Below, piece by piece: positions 1-10,410 of a stretch of 64,000 bases of DNA. The stretch lies in NCBI GenBank assembly GCA_004352715.1, contig SCFE01000003.1:1403859-1467858 (forward strand). Direction: 5' to 3'. The DNA comes from Hofstenia miamia (lineage: Eukaryota > Xenacoelomorpha > Acoela). Position 1 is the first letter of the stretch, and every line of letters begins with the position of its first letter. The notes under the pieces were generated by a model, which was not told the origin of the DNA, searched no databases, and saw only the letters and a list, made by a program, of their open reading frames with translations. A program made the translations under genes and the position numbers.

Positions 1-1268
1 AAGTTGTTAATTGACGAATATAACATTGGTCTGTAACTTAGTTGTCATCAGAATCCTTAAGAATAAATTTGAAGCAATTATCAATTTTGCTTTTCGAACA
101 TTCATTCTGCAAAAAATAAATCAAAATGATCTCGAGAATGCACTAGAAAGTGCATCAATTTTTTACTTAATATTCCAGAAAAATCCTGTTTGAAACAAAG
201 CAATTCTAGTACTTAGAAAACCTCAATTTAAAAGATGAAATGCACAACAATAGCAAATGAAAATGACTGAAATTAAAGAGGTTCAGTTAAGCACTTACCC
301 AACCCACGAATCAGGTTATGTGTCAGAATTTTTCGATATTTTGCCATCCTTTAGGTGCAGCATATGTCAATTTAAAAGACCAAACCGTTTTTCCGTACAT
401 TTAAAGAATTCCATCGAAGCATGTTATAAAATTTGGAAGTCGTGAGATGTGGACATATCTATAGGAGAACGCGCTCGAATATAATGCTGAAAATTTGCAC
501 TAAAGTCTTTTGCTATTTATGAAGTATAGAAAAATTTCAACATGCAGTGCCAAAGTCAGAGGTGGGGCCTCTATCCAGTATTGTTTTCAGACTTTGGAAA
601 TCGATATTACTTCTTGGATTACACTCATTTAAAAGTTTTTTTCACGAAATCAATAAAAATTTAAACAGAGAAATAAGAAATCTTAGCGATCATGGACTGC
701 TGGATTATGTGAAACATACGCATGCAGCAGAATTTGAATGATTTAAAAAACAGAATTTTCATCAAAGAAAGTATACAAAAAATTTAGAATTTCAGAAAAC
801 TACACGGGTGAAATATATTTATAGGCTTATTCGAACATAAAAATTTAGTCAGCGATACTAAGGCACCTTGGTCAGTATCAGTAGTAAGATCTGAGCACGC
901 AATTTACCTGTACGAGAAAGGGTCGCTGTGGCTTATGACGAAATGCTCACTATACAAGTCGAGAGGGTCCGTTACTATGATACAGAGGGCACCTAATACC
1001 TAAATGAATATATATATATATATATATAAATCAGAAATATGTTGAACGACTTAATTTGTTACATTTATTAATTCTAAAAATTTGTATATAATAAACATGT
1101 AGTTGTAATATTTGTCTACAATTTAACAAAAGGCAGCTGCAATTAGTACATATTTTAATGGAACAATTCTTCAAAATAAGTATATTCGACATCTAAACAA
1201 GATAAATGGTGGACATTAAAGATTCAATGAATAAAAACAAGAAAGGTATTTTGTAGTTAGCGAATGAT
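1..1268. other. AT-rich stretch, no gene recognised
   Basis: Several open frames of 60-64 codons occur on the plus strand, but none has recognisable motifs, a biased composition or splice signals, and such frames are expected by chance. A somewhat more GC-rich island at about 850-1000 contains a small nested hairpin at 854-879. A (TA)n tract lies at about 1011-1029. Confidence 0.5.
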
Positions 1269-1418
1269 TTATAGTACCTTTGCTTTATGAACAATAGTTA
1301 ACACGATTCCAACAATGATAGCCGCGGTCATTACTAAAACTGGAGCTTTCCACCTGACCAAACAACTACGTTTGTGTGGAGAGTGTTTCACACTGATTGT
1401 CTTGGGCCTACGAGACAT
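1269..1418 (-). CDS. Possible small single-pass membrane protein, exon or whole CDS
   Basis: A 49-codon frame starts at the ATG at 1418. The preceding bases read ...ttttcag then AA before the ATG, so a splice acceptor may sit just upstream and the 5' UTR may lie in another exon. The product has a basic N-terminal half (starting MSRRPKTIS, rich in K, R and H) followed by about 22 hydrophobic residues (APVLVMTAAIIVGIVLTIV) and a short basic tail, HKAKVL. That fits a tail-anchored or single-span membrane protein. I do not recognise the family. The APVLVM stretch faintly recalls the Sec61-beta membrane segment, but the rest does not support that. A chance frame is the main alternative. Confidence 0.35.
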   Translation of the reverse strand: MSRRPKTISVKHSPHKRSCLVRWKAPVLVMTAAIIVGIVLTIVHKAKVL

Positions 1419-1819
1419 TTCTGAAAATGACAAATCATTCAGTAAATATGTCATTTAAATATCAAATGAACTATACATTTAAAAAACATTAAAGCTACAT
1501 TACCATGGCAAAGAAAGTAGTTCATTGTATGTTTACAATAGAAAGGCATCCATATGTTGAATTAACACAACTTCCTATAAACATTTTTAAAGGAAACTTA
1601 AACAAATGAGCTACAGTAAATTCACCTCAAATTTAATAATTAGTTTGCTATGTTTTACGCGGAACGTCTGCATTGCGATATTCACTTATAAAATAGGGAA
1701 CATGTAGCACCTCATTTTATTCATTATTTTTAATTCTTATAATTTATTAATGTTAGATTTACGATAAGATGACACAGTCACTTTGATTAATTAAAATTGT
1801 TGCTTCTACAGTATGTTAA

Positions 1820-2010
1820 GGGGGTGATACATGGTGAAACTTGTGTTTCAAACTTAATTACATAATTGGTCGGCACACAAATCCACGATAAGTTTGAACG
1901 TCTATCACCCCTTCAAACTTGTCGTCTAACCTGATTTCAGCGATCTAATCGCTTTTGATTTTTCTCGTCAAACAAGTGTGCCGGGTAATTAAGTTTGACA
2001 GTGTAGCACC
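1820..2010. repeat. Putative miniature inverted-repeat element
   Basis: The left side begins GGGGTGATACATGG and contains TTCAAACTTAATTAC followed by CGGCACAC. The reverse complement of the right side begins GGTGCTACACTG and contains TCAAACTTAATTACC followed by CGGCACAC. The two arms are therefore imperfect inverted repeats of about 60 bp. No coding capacity is visible. The target duplication is unresolved, so the class is unknown. Confidence 0.5.
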
Positions 2011-2057
2011 TATAAACAGTGTGTGCCACACTTTCTCTCGCCATTGTGCAGTTAATA

Positions 2058-2442
2058 GGGCCGTTTACACGAGGCGGATGATCCGGTAAAAAGCGAATGA
2101 TGCGGCTAGCCGTATTAAGGGCGTCTACACGAACTCCGCTTTAGTAGTCGCATTATCTCGATTTAATTGCTCATCCGGAGCAGAATTCACTCTTCGCATC
2201 AAGCCGTATTATTGATAAATAAACAACTTGTCAATTATTTTGCTTGCTTTTTTCAATTGTGATTGGCTTTCTACCTTGTATGTAACCAATAAGACTTCAC
2301 CAAAATAAATATATTTTATTAAAGCGGAGCACGTGTAAACCCGTACTAATAAAATCTAAAAAAAAACAATTTTGATCAACAAATGGTGCCGTATTGCCTG
2401 CTACGCCGAATCTAACTACTCCGCATCTCGTGTAAACGGGGG
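2058..2442. repeat. MITE with nested inverted repeats (PIF/Harbinger-like ends)
   Basis: The left end reads GGGCCGTTTACACGAG and the reverse complement of the right end reads CCCCCGTTTACACGAG. A second, inner pair of inverted repeats (CTACACGAACTCCGCTTTA on the left at about 2125, and TTTACACGTGCTCCGCTTTA from the reverse complement on the right at about 2342) is nested inside. The flanks are TTAATA on the left and TAATAA on the right, compatible with a TA or 3-bp TWA target duplication, but the exact boundary is ambiguous. GGGCC..GTTTACAC ends and TWA targets are typical of PIF/Harbinger elements; the assignment here is inference. No ORF is present. Confidence 0.6.
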
Positions 2443-3245
2443 TAATAAAATCAATTAAACATTTGTTTTCGTAAAAAAGTGGGTAAAACCGCGGTCTGAT
2501 CTTGTAAATTCACAATCGTTTTAAAAATTAGAACTGCATTGTGTGTATTTCAGATTTTTTTGTAATAAAAAATTTAATAAAACAGTAACCTAGTGCAACA
2601 CAACTAAACTTTGTCAAATTATATTACTAGTACTTGCAATTAATATTTTTGAAATTGACCAAATATCTTCTGCCATGACTTTACAACTACGCATCGTCCT
2701 ACCTTCTGTTGTTTAGAAGAATTAAATTAATAGTCATTCTGAAATAATTATGTATATAGTTCTCGCAGTAATGTAAGTACATGTACATGCGTATATATAG
2801 ATATGGTATAACACAAATATGGAAATGAGCTTAAAACTTATAGGTTTGGGCATGCCAATTCGGCCGGTTTTTGTGATACTGCTTAAAACTTGTTTTTAAA
2901 TTTTCGGTTTGCTAGATCAACATTGTATTAAAAATTTCTAATAAAATCTGTTTACTGAAAATGAGAAAAATAATTAAGTTCGAAGAGTACAAGATATTAA
3001 TGTAAAATTTCAGTTATATTTTAAAATATTTCAGCATATTGCTTATAAATTCTATAGCGTTCATTGTATACTTGATTTGCATTTGCTGTTGATAGAATCC
3101 TTTTTTTTGAAATTCGCAAGCTTTCTCCATTTGTTGTACCGGTACATAGGAGAATATTATCAGCGAAAACAATAACATTTTTCTCGAAAGTATTAAATTA
3201 GAATCTAGTTGAAATCGGGTAAGTTTTGTTTTTGGTAGAAGACAT

Positions 3246-4199
3246 CAGCGTTGTCAATGACACATGGGTCGTTAGACGGGTCAAATGGGTCACTTTTTGG
3301 TGGGTCAGGTGGGTCATGGGTCACTCCTGGTATGGGTCATAATTAAGGGCAACAGTTATATCTCCTGCACGCAGTTATACTTCTCGTTTTTGTATTTTCT
3401 AGCAAAAAAAGCAATGAAAACGAGAAGTACGGGACGTTAATAAATTCACTTCACTACATTGCAACCTATCTTTATATAAGTCTCAGATCGTTTTCGTTTG
3501 TCAACAACGCAAGGAATCAAATCTTGTTTTGCAGGAAATACAATATGAGTTCTTAAAGCCATATCTAGTTGGTGTAATAGACAAGGAATTTAGCAAATCT
3601 TCAGAATGCATCAACGAATCGCAAGCAACACCCTCCATTTGGATACAACTCTAACTCCTGCAAAGAAAGGAAAAGTTTATCCTTTCGCTGCATTTCTTAC
3701 AGCGGTTTCATCTCCATCTCCTGTTGCTGTGCCAGATCGACATCGCCTATCATCCGCCGAAGTTGCAGAACCTGCGCTGGCTCGATATGCTGCAACCATT
3801 CTGTTAGAAGCAGCTTTCGCTTAAACCTTTTACCCCCTCAAATGGTTGAGTGATTATAAGTATAAAATGCTTTACTTGTATTTGGTTGCTTGGAAGATGT
3901 ATGTCATACAACCTTCAGCTGCCAAAAGCGAGAAAAATTTCTCTGCTACTGGTCGAATAATCATTCCTGACAGAAATAAACTTGAGGATGATACCGTGTC
4001 GTCAAAAAGGCGTTCAAAAACAAGTTTTTTAGCTTATAAGTTTTTGATATAAGTCAATAACTTGAGTATTAATTTGTTTTACGGGTTTATATGAGCAAAA
4101 AATGTGTGGGTCAAATAATTTGTTGCGTGGGTCATGGGTCAAAATGATGTGGTTCACGTGGGTCATGGGTCGAGTTTTAGTGGGTCATCGACATCCCTG
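3246..4199 (+). mobile_element. hAT transposon copy, 954 bp, with GGGTCA subterminal repeats
   Basis: The left terminus CAGCGTTGTCAATGACACA and the reverse complement of the right terminus, CAGGGATGTCGATGACCCA, match at most positions. The flanks are GAAGACAT (3238-3245) and GAAGAAAT (4200-4207), an 8-bp target duplication with one mismatch, which is diagnostic for hAT-type insertion. Many copies of GGGTCA lie just inside both ends (about 3264-3345 and 4106-4188), the usual layout of hAT subterminal transposase-binding repeats. The interior retains only the end of the transposase gene. The element is too short to be autonomous. Confidence 0.85.
3606..4052 (+). pseudogene. hAT transposase C-terminal fragment
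   Basis: One reading frame runs through this segment with an in-frame stop at 3822-3824. The downstream part carries the hAT C-terminal dimerisation signature: a hydrophobic run, then SAAKSEKNFSATGRII and PDRNKLEDDTV, corresponding to the family pattern SapSErxFSxaGxixxxxRxxLxxxxv. The upstream 72 codons are more GC-rich and I could not align them with confidence. The DDE catalytic core and the BED zinc finger are absent, so this is a deletion derivative. Confidence 0.75.
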
Positions 4200-4207
4200 G
4201 AAGAAAT

Positions 4208-4609
4208 TTCGAACACATCATTAAGGTTTATTTTTAACAAAACTCATCTAGGAAAGCAAATGTTCGCAAAGATAAGTGTTTTCTCGTAATTTTGGAAATA
4301 GGGTTGCAGGCATTTGTTATTTGTATAATTTCATATTATGACATTATATATACACCTTGCCCGCGATGTGTAGTCCTAACAATACCTGGGTCTGTTTGTC
4401 ATGCGAGCCGACAGCAATCTGTTGGTACTTCGCAGCCATTTATTCGAACTACTTAACACTAAAGAAAATAATTTATTCATCATTACAGACAAGTTGTAAT
4501 GTTTTGCTTGCAACTGTTTGCTGGCGGGAACGAAGCGCCTGCACCGTGGGTGGTAGGTTGATGACTCCTGAATTAAAATATTTTGAAAGATTGGATGATA
4601 CAAAACTCA

Positions 4610-4650
<41 letters not shown>

Positions 4651-4858
4651 GCTCATCCTATCAAAATATTCACAACTTCCGGAAGTTAGTTTGAATACCC
4701 TAAGCTGCTAAGTCAAAGAGTGTACATGTAAAATCACAAAATAAAGTTATTGTGAGAATAATGGCATCATTGCAATTGGTTTTGTTCCTTAAATCATTGA
4801 CTTAACTGAAGATCAAATGCCATAATGTCGTACATTGAGGTACTCCTTTTAAAACAAT
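4208..4858. repeat. Spacer with (TA)n microsatellite
   Basis: A (TA)n tract of about 36 bp lies at about 4613-4648. Overlapping open frames on both strands at 4357-4650 show no recognisable motif and partly run through the microsatellite, so I do not call a gene. Confidence 0.5.
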
Positions 4859-4948
4859 CAGTGGCGCAGCCAGAAGTTGCGGAAGAGAGGCGCACTTGAA
4901 AACAACGTGCATGTTACATTCTTGATCTACGTACCACCGTAATCTGCG

Positions 4949-4989
<41 letters not shown>

Positions 4990-6152
4990 ATTTAAAGTGA
5001 ATATGAACAGAAGCAAAAACAGGGAGCTACAAATAAAATTTTCTAATTCAAGAAATCGTAATAAATTAACTTGCTTTTTGTATTTATATAAACCAATACA
5101 AAACACACAAAAGCTCATTGTGAGATAAAAACGAAGGCAGTGAAGGACATTGAATAAAAGAGCTGCATTCGACTCTCAATTCACTTACCCGACTTTAGCC
5201 GACTCAAAGAAACCAAAATACTCACGAATTGCATACAATAAATTCGAAATATGGCATTTTCTCCATATTATTATAACCGACATCTCTGAAAAAAGTTTCC
5301 TAATGCTTCATAATTCTGTTAGCACTACGTAGAAATTGCTCTAGAAAACAAGATGTAGCCAGTAATCATAATCACTAAGGGCAAATTTGATTCCGCCATA
5401 GATACCTTATGTAAAAGCTGTGATCATTGCAATTTCTTTCGGTTTGAAATATAATATCAGGTGTATGACAGAAGATAACAATGGTGCGAAATAACGCCAA
5501 TGTTATGCTTTCAATATAAAAAGTGAATTCGGTGGTAGAAGCATATTTTGTTTAGGCACCACCAGAAACAGCCGTAGTCAAGCTGAAGGTTATGAAAATT
5601 TGTTTTATTCTGATATTGTACGTGTATCAGAGTATTTCTTGGAGCATCCGCCGATTCAATTGATTTATCTCACTATTGAACACTCACTATTGAATAAACT
5701 ACCACAAGAGACCTTAGTCAATGGACAAGAACACTAAATTACTATGACATAGGTTACAGGCAGAAAAGAAATACACTGTAGGGGCACCTGTAAAAAAAGA
5801 AAGTTAAGAAAAAATTATGTATTTTGAGCTATGGCATGTTTAATATTAAACTTTTTCTTCATTACGAAGCAATTTTATGTAGAAAAATTGTTACTGCATT
5901 TATTTTTCTGTTATTAATTTTTTTCTCAAACAAACTGAAACAAACCAAAACCGAGAATTTTGACTCAAAATCGAATTGAACCCACCCCAAAAAGAAGAAA
6001 GGTAGAAATTCGCCATCAATTATTCTTAACTGAAGGACGGGAATAGAGAGTGTGCATATGAAGGGGTAATACGGATTAAAAAATACCGAAATAGCATATG
6101 GCTGATTAACTCAAGAGGGGCCATGGCATTGTGCCCCCTAGCTGCGCTACTG
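4859..6152. mobile_element. Non-autonomous hAT-like element, 1294 bp
   Basis: The left end is CAGTGGCGCAGCCAG and the reverse complement of the right end is CAGTAGCGCAGCTAG, a 15-bp inverted repeat with two mismatches. The flanks are AAAACAAT (4851-4858) and GAAACAAT (6153-6160), an 8-bp duplication with one mismatch. Termini beginning CAGTGGCG and an 8-bp duplication fit the hAT superfamily. The interior is AT-rich with a (TA)n tract at about 4950-4990 and carries no recognisable transposase. Confidence 0.8.
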
Positions 6153-6535
6153 GAAACAATTAAGCAGTTTGATTAAAGAAACTCAAACGTAAATTGAACG
6201 CAGTTCCTAATTATTCAGGTCATGGACCTCTGTAAACAGAGTTCCATGATTCAGGCAATCAAACAAGGAGATAACCTCATAAAGAAAGACGCGTGCAACC
6301 TGATCAATCAGCGGATTTCAAAATATTGGATCCGCTCATTGATCTTGATTTGTTTTCGTGTGTCTCACTGAAAGGAAATATGATTCTCAACAAAATTTTG
6401 TACGTTAACTATATTTTTATAAGAGATGGTCCCCTTTTGTTATATACCCAATTAATGTCAATAATGAATCGAGCAAAATGGAATTATTTTACACGCAGTG
6501 GTTGAAACCTCTGCTTAAATGATTTAATCCTATTC

Positions 6536-7076
6536 TTCGCAAGGGGGGATAAATTTACCCCACCATGTGAATTTTTATTAATAACATTTTTTAAATTAAA
6601 TTTGAAAGGTTGGCTGAAATTTTCACCACATTAAATTTAGTTTTACACATTCTGTGAAAATTTTAGGGCGAAAACATCTTTTGTCAAGGAATTATGACTA
6701 GTTTGTCAACGCGATTGACATTAATTGTAATATAGAAATATCAAACACTGCACTGGCTACAAAAAATGCTGACATCAGCATTAATGACTACAAATTAATA
6801 TGCCTTAAGTTATACTAGTCCATATCATTTGTGTTTTGAATAGAAAATATAAAAATTTACTGAAAAATAATCATTTTGACATAAGACATCTCTTACCATT
6901 TTATCAATTTTTTTGCAAAAAAATGCTGACGTCAGCAAAATATCTCGCTAAAATGTTTTTTTTGAATTTTTTAAAACTTTTTATTCCATGATATCTTTGT
7001 GCCAAACTTCATGACAATAGCATTACTATATCAAAAATAAACCTTGGGTATTTTTACCCCCCCCCCCTCTTGTGAA
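6536..7076. repeat. Putative MITE with G-run/C-run termini
   Basis: The left side reads TTCGCAAGGGGGGATAAA and the reverse complement of the right side reads TTCACAAGAGGGGGGGG. Both continue into A/T-rich DNA followed by CCC. The resemblance suggests terminal inverted repeats of about 15-25 bp, but no clear target duplication is visible and the poly-G/C runs could align by chance. Two TGCTGA..TCAGCA palindromes lie inside (6767-6780 and 6924-6937). Confidence 0.4.
6924..6937. promoter_or_regulatory. Perfect 14-bp palindrome identical to a CRE-type Maf recognition element
   Basis: The sequence TGCTGACGTCAGCA is its own reverse complement and equals the 14-bp Maf response element consensus, containing the CRE core TGACGTCA. 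A degenerate relative, TGCTGACATCAGCA, lies 157 bp upstream in a similar poly-A context. No gene start is recognised nearby and both sites sit in a putative repeat, so regulatory use is unproven. Confidence 0.3.
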
Positions 7077-8115
7077 ACCAACTTACATAAAAAAGGTTGG
7101 GAGGATTAGGGTTAAAGACGAAGAAAAACTAAATGAGTTAGACTTTTCCTCTAAGGAATTATACTTTTCAAAATGAAGATCCGAACAAATTTTGCTTTAT
7201 TTTTAATTGCTTGCATTTGTCATCTATGTATTTCCACGACCAGAAGAAATATATTCTTCTAGACTGGTGCAATTTGCTCTTTTAATAAGATACACTAAGT
7301 AGTTATCAGAATTTCTTTCATATTTTAAATCAATCAAATGTTGACCTTTTAAGGAAATTGGTATCGCTATCAATAGAGTCAGTTAAATTAGTTAAACTAT
7401 AGCTTGCTGATTCTAGTTGAAAAAGAATTTCATTGGGATGGAAATTATTTGTTTCGTTTTACAAAGATTTAAAGACATGTTGTTTCTCAAATTCCATTCT
7501 TGAATATTGATGATTTCTTTAGAGCTGTCTTTATCTTTTATGGACATCAATAGAGTCCCGTCATTAGCATCTTGATGAAGTAGATTTTTCCATCAATTGG
7601 TAACAGATCATTGATCAATAGAGAATATAAAGGGGTTAAATAATTTTATCAAGGCCTTGAATTGGAATTAAAGTAGAAACATCCTCATGAAGATCAAAAA
7701 AAAATTGTGTAAATTTAAGTACCATTATAGCATGCTTGGTAAAATCAATTCAATTTCTTTAATCTTTTTTTTCTATGTCAACAAGACGAATTAACAATCT
7801 CACTATGACAAAAATAACAGAGATACCTAAGCACCTTTATGTTGGATGTTCTTTTTCCAATTGCAGAACCTCCATTTTTTGGATTATTACATTTGCGTAA
7901 TGGTAAACAACATACTATGACATTGACTAAGCATTTGAAGAGTACATCTGAAGATACCAGGCCTGAGGTGCATAGCTCAAGGCCCGCGACTGCCTTGTTA
8001 TAAAAATTCCCTGTTATCTGAATCTGTAAAAGCACAGAAAATAGAAACAATATATAATTGCATTTATGGTCGTTTGTTGACTTTATTGACCCGACTTTTC
8101 ACGTATCAATAAGAT
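7077..8115. other. No confident gene; short uncharacterised frame near 7855-8000
   Basis: At about 7855-8000 a plus-strand frame contains GLLHLRNGKQHTMT and TRPEVHSSRPATAL and is locally more GC-rich than its surroundings, which suggests a decayed coding fragment. The opposite strand has an overlapping 90-codon frame. I recognise neither. The rest is AT-rich and featureless. Confidence 0.3.
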
Positions 8116-8624
8116 GGGCCCAGTAACAGCTTGGAGTTGTGCATCCCTATGTTAGGCGCTTTGATTTAAGAAGAAAAGCCAATTGCAATGGTATTCAATA
8201 TGCAAATGATTTTTGTATTTTAAATGGTAATGAATAACTTGATTTGGCAGCAGACCGTTGAATTCTAATTCGGATTTTATGCGATAGATGAAATTCAAAA
8301 TGAAAGTAAAATTAAATCGATTTCTTAAAGAGTTACGACGGCAATAAATTAAAATCATTATAAATAAATTGTTTACATTAAACCTGCTATAGTGTTAAAT
8401 TTAGCAGTTACTGAACTCGAGCAATTACGTGTAACCCAGATTTGCAAACTGGTGGATTGACTCGAAATCGGATTAGTTCGGGTCGCTGTTTTGAAGTAAA
8501 AGAAATTGTAGAGGTCGGGTTACATATGTTGAAGCTATGATTGGTTCGGGTTGGGTAACTTTAATAAAAATTATGGGTCACACTCATATTAGTAGAAAAT
8601 GTAAACTTTAATATATATATATAT
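8116..8624. repeat. Left copy of a 509-bp gap-flanking duplication
   Basis: This block recurs at 9358-9866, starting GGGCCCAGTAACAGC in both and essentially identical over its length. It ends in a (TA)n run immediately before a single N at 8625. A duplicate whose edge coincides with a contig break in a low-complexity tract is most simply an unmerged second haplotype, not a genomic tandem repeat. Confidence 0.8.
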
Positions 8625-8625
8625 N

Positions 8626-9357
8626 TCAACTAAGTTTTGCTTATGTACATAGACTTTTAGCAGAAGCATTTTTACAATTGAATTAGGGCAGGGGAACATT
8701 AAATGCTTTTAATTTTAAATAATTAATTTCAATATGATTGTGTGAGAGAGTTTCGTTTTGAAGCTTAAATTGTTTTGTAACCAATATAAAATGTAATTTA
8801 GACTACATGCAAGATATTTTTTATCATTTTGTCAACATTAGGACATCTATAATTAGGATAGTTAAAAAGCAAAGGCAAAAATTTGCATAATCAAAGGATG
8901 GTAAAAATGCTCTGACAGTGATTTTTTCCAGGGCAAATAATCATAGTGCTTGACTGACAGTATTATTTGATTTTTCCCATGTTTGTTGATCAAATGATAA
9001 ATTGATAAACGCAATGTCAAAGTACTCTTTTTGACCAACTTGCGTTTATAACAAAGATAACAAGAGTGAACCTACCTTATAAAAAACTATTTGAATTTCA
9101 AATTGTATAGATTTTGTATCATTGTTATTCAAGTAGAGCTGAGTGTTTAAATATATACCAATCACCAAACAGACACATATATGTTTTATATATTATTTTG
9201 CATATTTTGTTTATTATATTTGCTATCAAGATTGCACTATACATTTACATGTAGTAGGTTTAAAGAAATAAACTGAGACGAACCTATTTGCAACTATTGA
9301 AAGGGCAGCAATTTTGCTAATGCACCCCCTCATATATTTTTTCTTGCTGGGCCCCTG
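8626..9357. mobile_element. Partial hAT-like element, right end at 9357
   Basis: The reverse complement of the right end reads CAGGGGCCCAGCAAGAAA, a hAT-style terminus. The next eight bases, GGGCCCAG (9358-9365), equal the first eight bases of the duplicated block in the other contig (8116-8123), where no element is present. This is what an 8-bp target duplication with an empty allele would look like. The left end is missing because the contig begins at 8626. No transposase is recognised in this AT-rich segment. Confidence 0.55.
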
Positions 9358-9866
9358 GGGCCCAGTAACAGCTTGGAGTTGTGCATCCCTATGTTAGGCG
9401 CTTTGATTTAAGAAGAAAAGCCAATTGCAATGGTATTCAATATGCAAATGATTTTTGTATTTTAAATGGTAATGAATAACTTGATTTGGCAGCAGACCGT
9501 TGAATTCTAATTCGGATTTTATGCGATAGATGAAATTCAAAATGAAAGTAAAATTAAATCGATTTCTTAAAGAGTTACGACGGCAATAAATTAAAATCAT
9601 TATAAATAAATTGTTTACATTAAACCTGCTATAGTGTTAAATTTAGCAGTTACTGAACTCGAGCAATTACGTGTAACCCAGATTTGCAAACTGGTGGATT
9701 GACTCGAAATCGGATTAGTTCGGGTCGCTGTTTTGAAGTAAAAGAAATTGTAGAGGTCGGGTTACATATGTTGAAGCTATGATTGGTTCGGGTTGGGTAA
9801 CTTTAATAAAAATTATGGGTCACACTCATATTAGTAGAAAATGTAAACTTTAATATATATATATAT
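9358..9866. repeat. Right copy of the 509-bp gap-flanking duplication
   Basis: It matches 8116-8624 at a constant offset of 1242 bp. The (TA)n run at its end continues here into a longer TA/TATG-rich tract to about 9932, so this copy is the one that reads through the low-complexity sequence at which the left contig stops. A 68-codon minus-strand frame occurs in both copies and is not recognisable. Confidence 0.8.
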
Positions 9867-10149
9867 ATATATATATGTTTATATATATGTATATATTTAT
9901 ATATATGTATATATATTATATATAAAATGGGGGCACTCAATAAAAATTATGGAGCATTTAGGAAAATACGCAAACCCCAGGAATTTATATAATATTGAAA
10001 ATTGTCATTGTGATCAATCAAAATGATGCCAATTTATACTATAGTGGCACGGGGATTTGCAATAATGAATTGAAAATGCATAGATTTTTTCCAAGTGAAA
10101 CTTGCGGCAATAGCAAAAAGGTGTTTTTCATTTTTCTATTTCAGAGCTG

Positions 10150-10320
10150 GTTGAGTTGCGTTCATTTTATATGGGTCGGGCGAATCACAGTGTAAACAAT
10201 TCTATTTGGGCTCGTGTCCGGTTGCGTCAGAATGCTAAAAATTGTATAAGGGTCGCGATTGGATCAGAATGTGAACAATTCTATATGGATCGGGTTGGGT
10301 GCAATATTTATGACCAGTTT
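10150..10320. repeat. Decayed tandem repeat, period about 35-45 bp
   Basis: Three to four degenerate units each pair a GGTCGGG/GGGTCGC-type core with an AGTGTAAACAATTCTAT or GAATGTGAACAATTCTATA tail. Similar GGTTCGGGTTGGGTAAC text occurs at about 8545-8565 and 9787-9807. Such GGGTCGGG clusters resemble hAT subterminal repeats, but no termini are found here. Confidence 0.4.
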
Positions 10321-10410
10321 AATGAAGCTCTTTTGAACAATAGACACACCGAGAGTCAACAATCAGACTCGAATACGAACACGCTCAACAAAAATGTGAA
10401 ATTCGTCTAG

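Noticed and set aside
4376-4650. Possible gene on either strand near the (TA)n tract
   Set aside because: Both frames are of chance length and one depends on the microsatellite for its tail; no splice sites or motifs.
8152-8358. A 68-codon minus-strand frame that recurs exactly at 9394-9600
   Set aside because: Recurrence is explained by the 509-bp haplotype duplication, not by conservation. The peptide has no motif and AT-biased composition.
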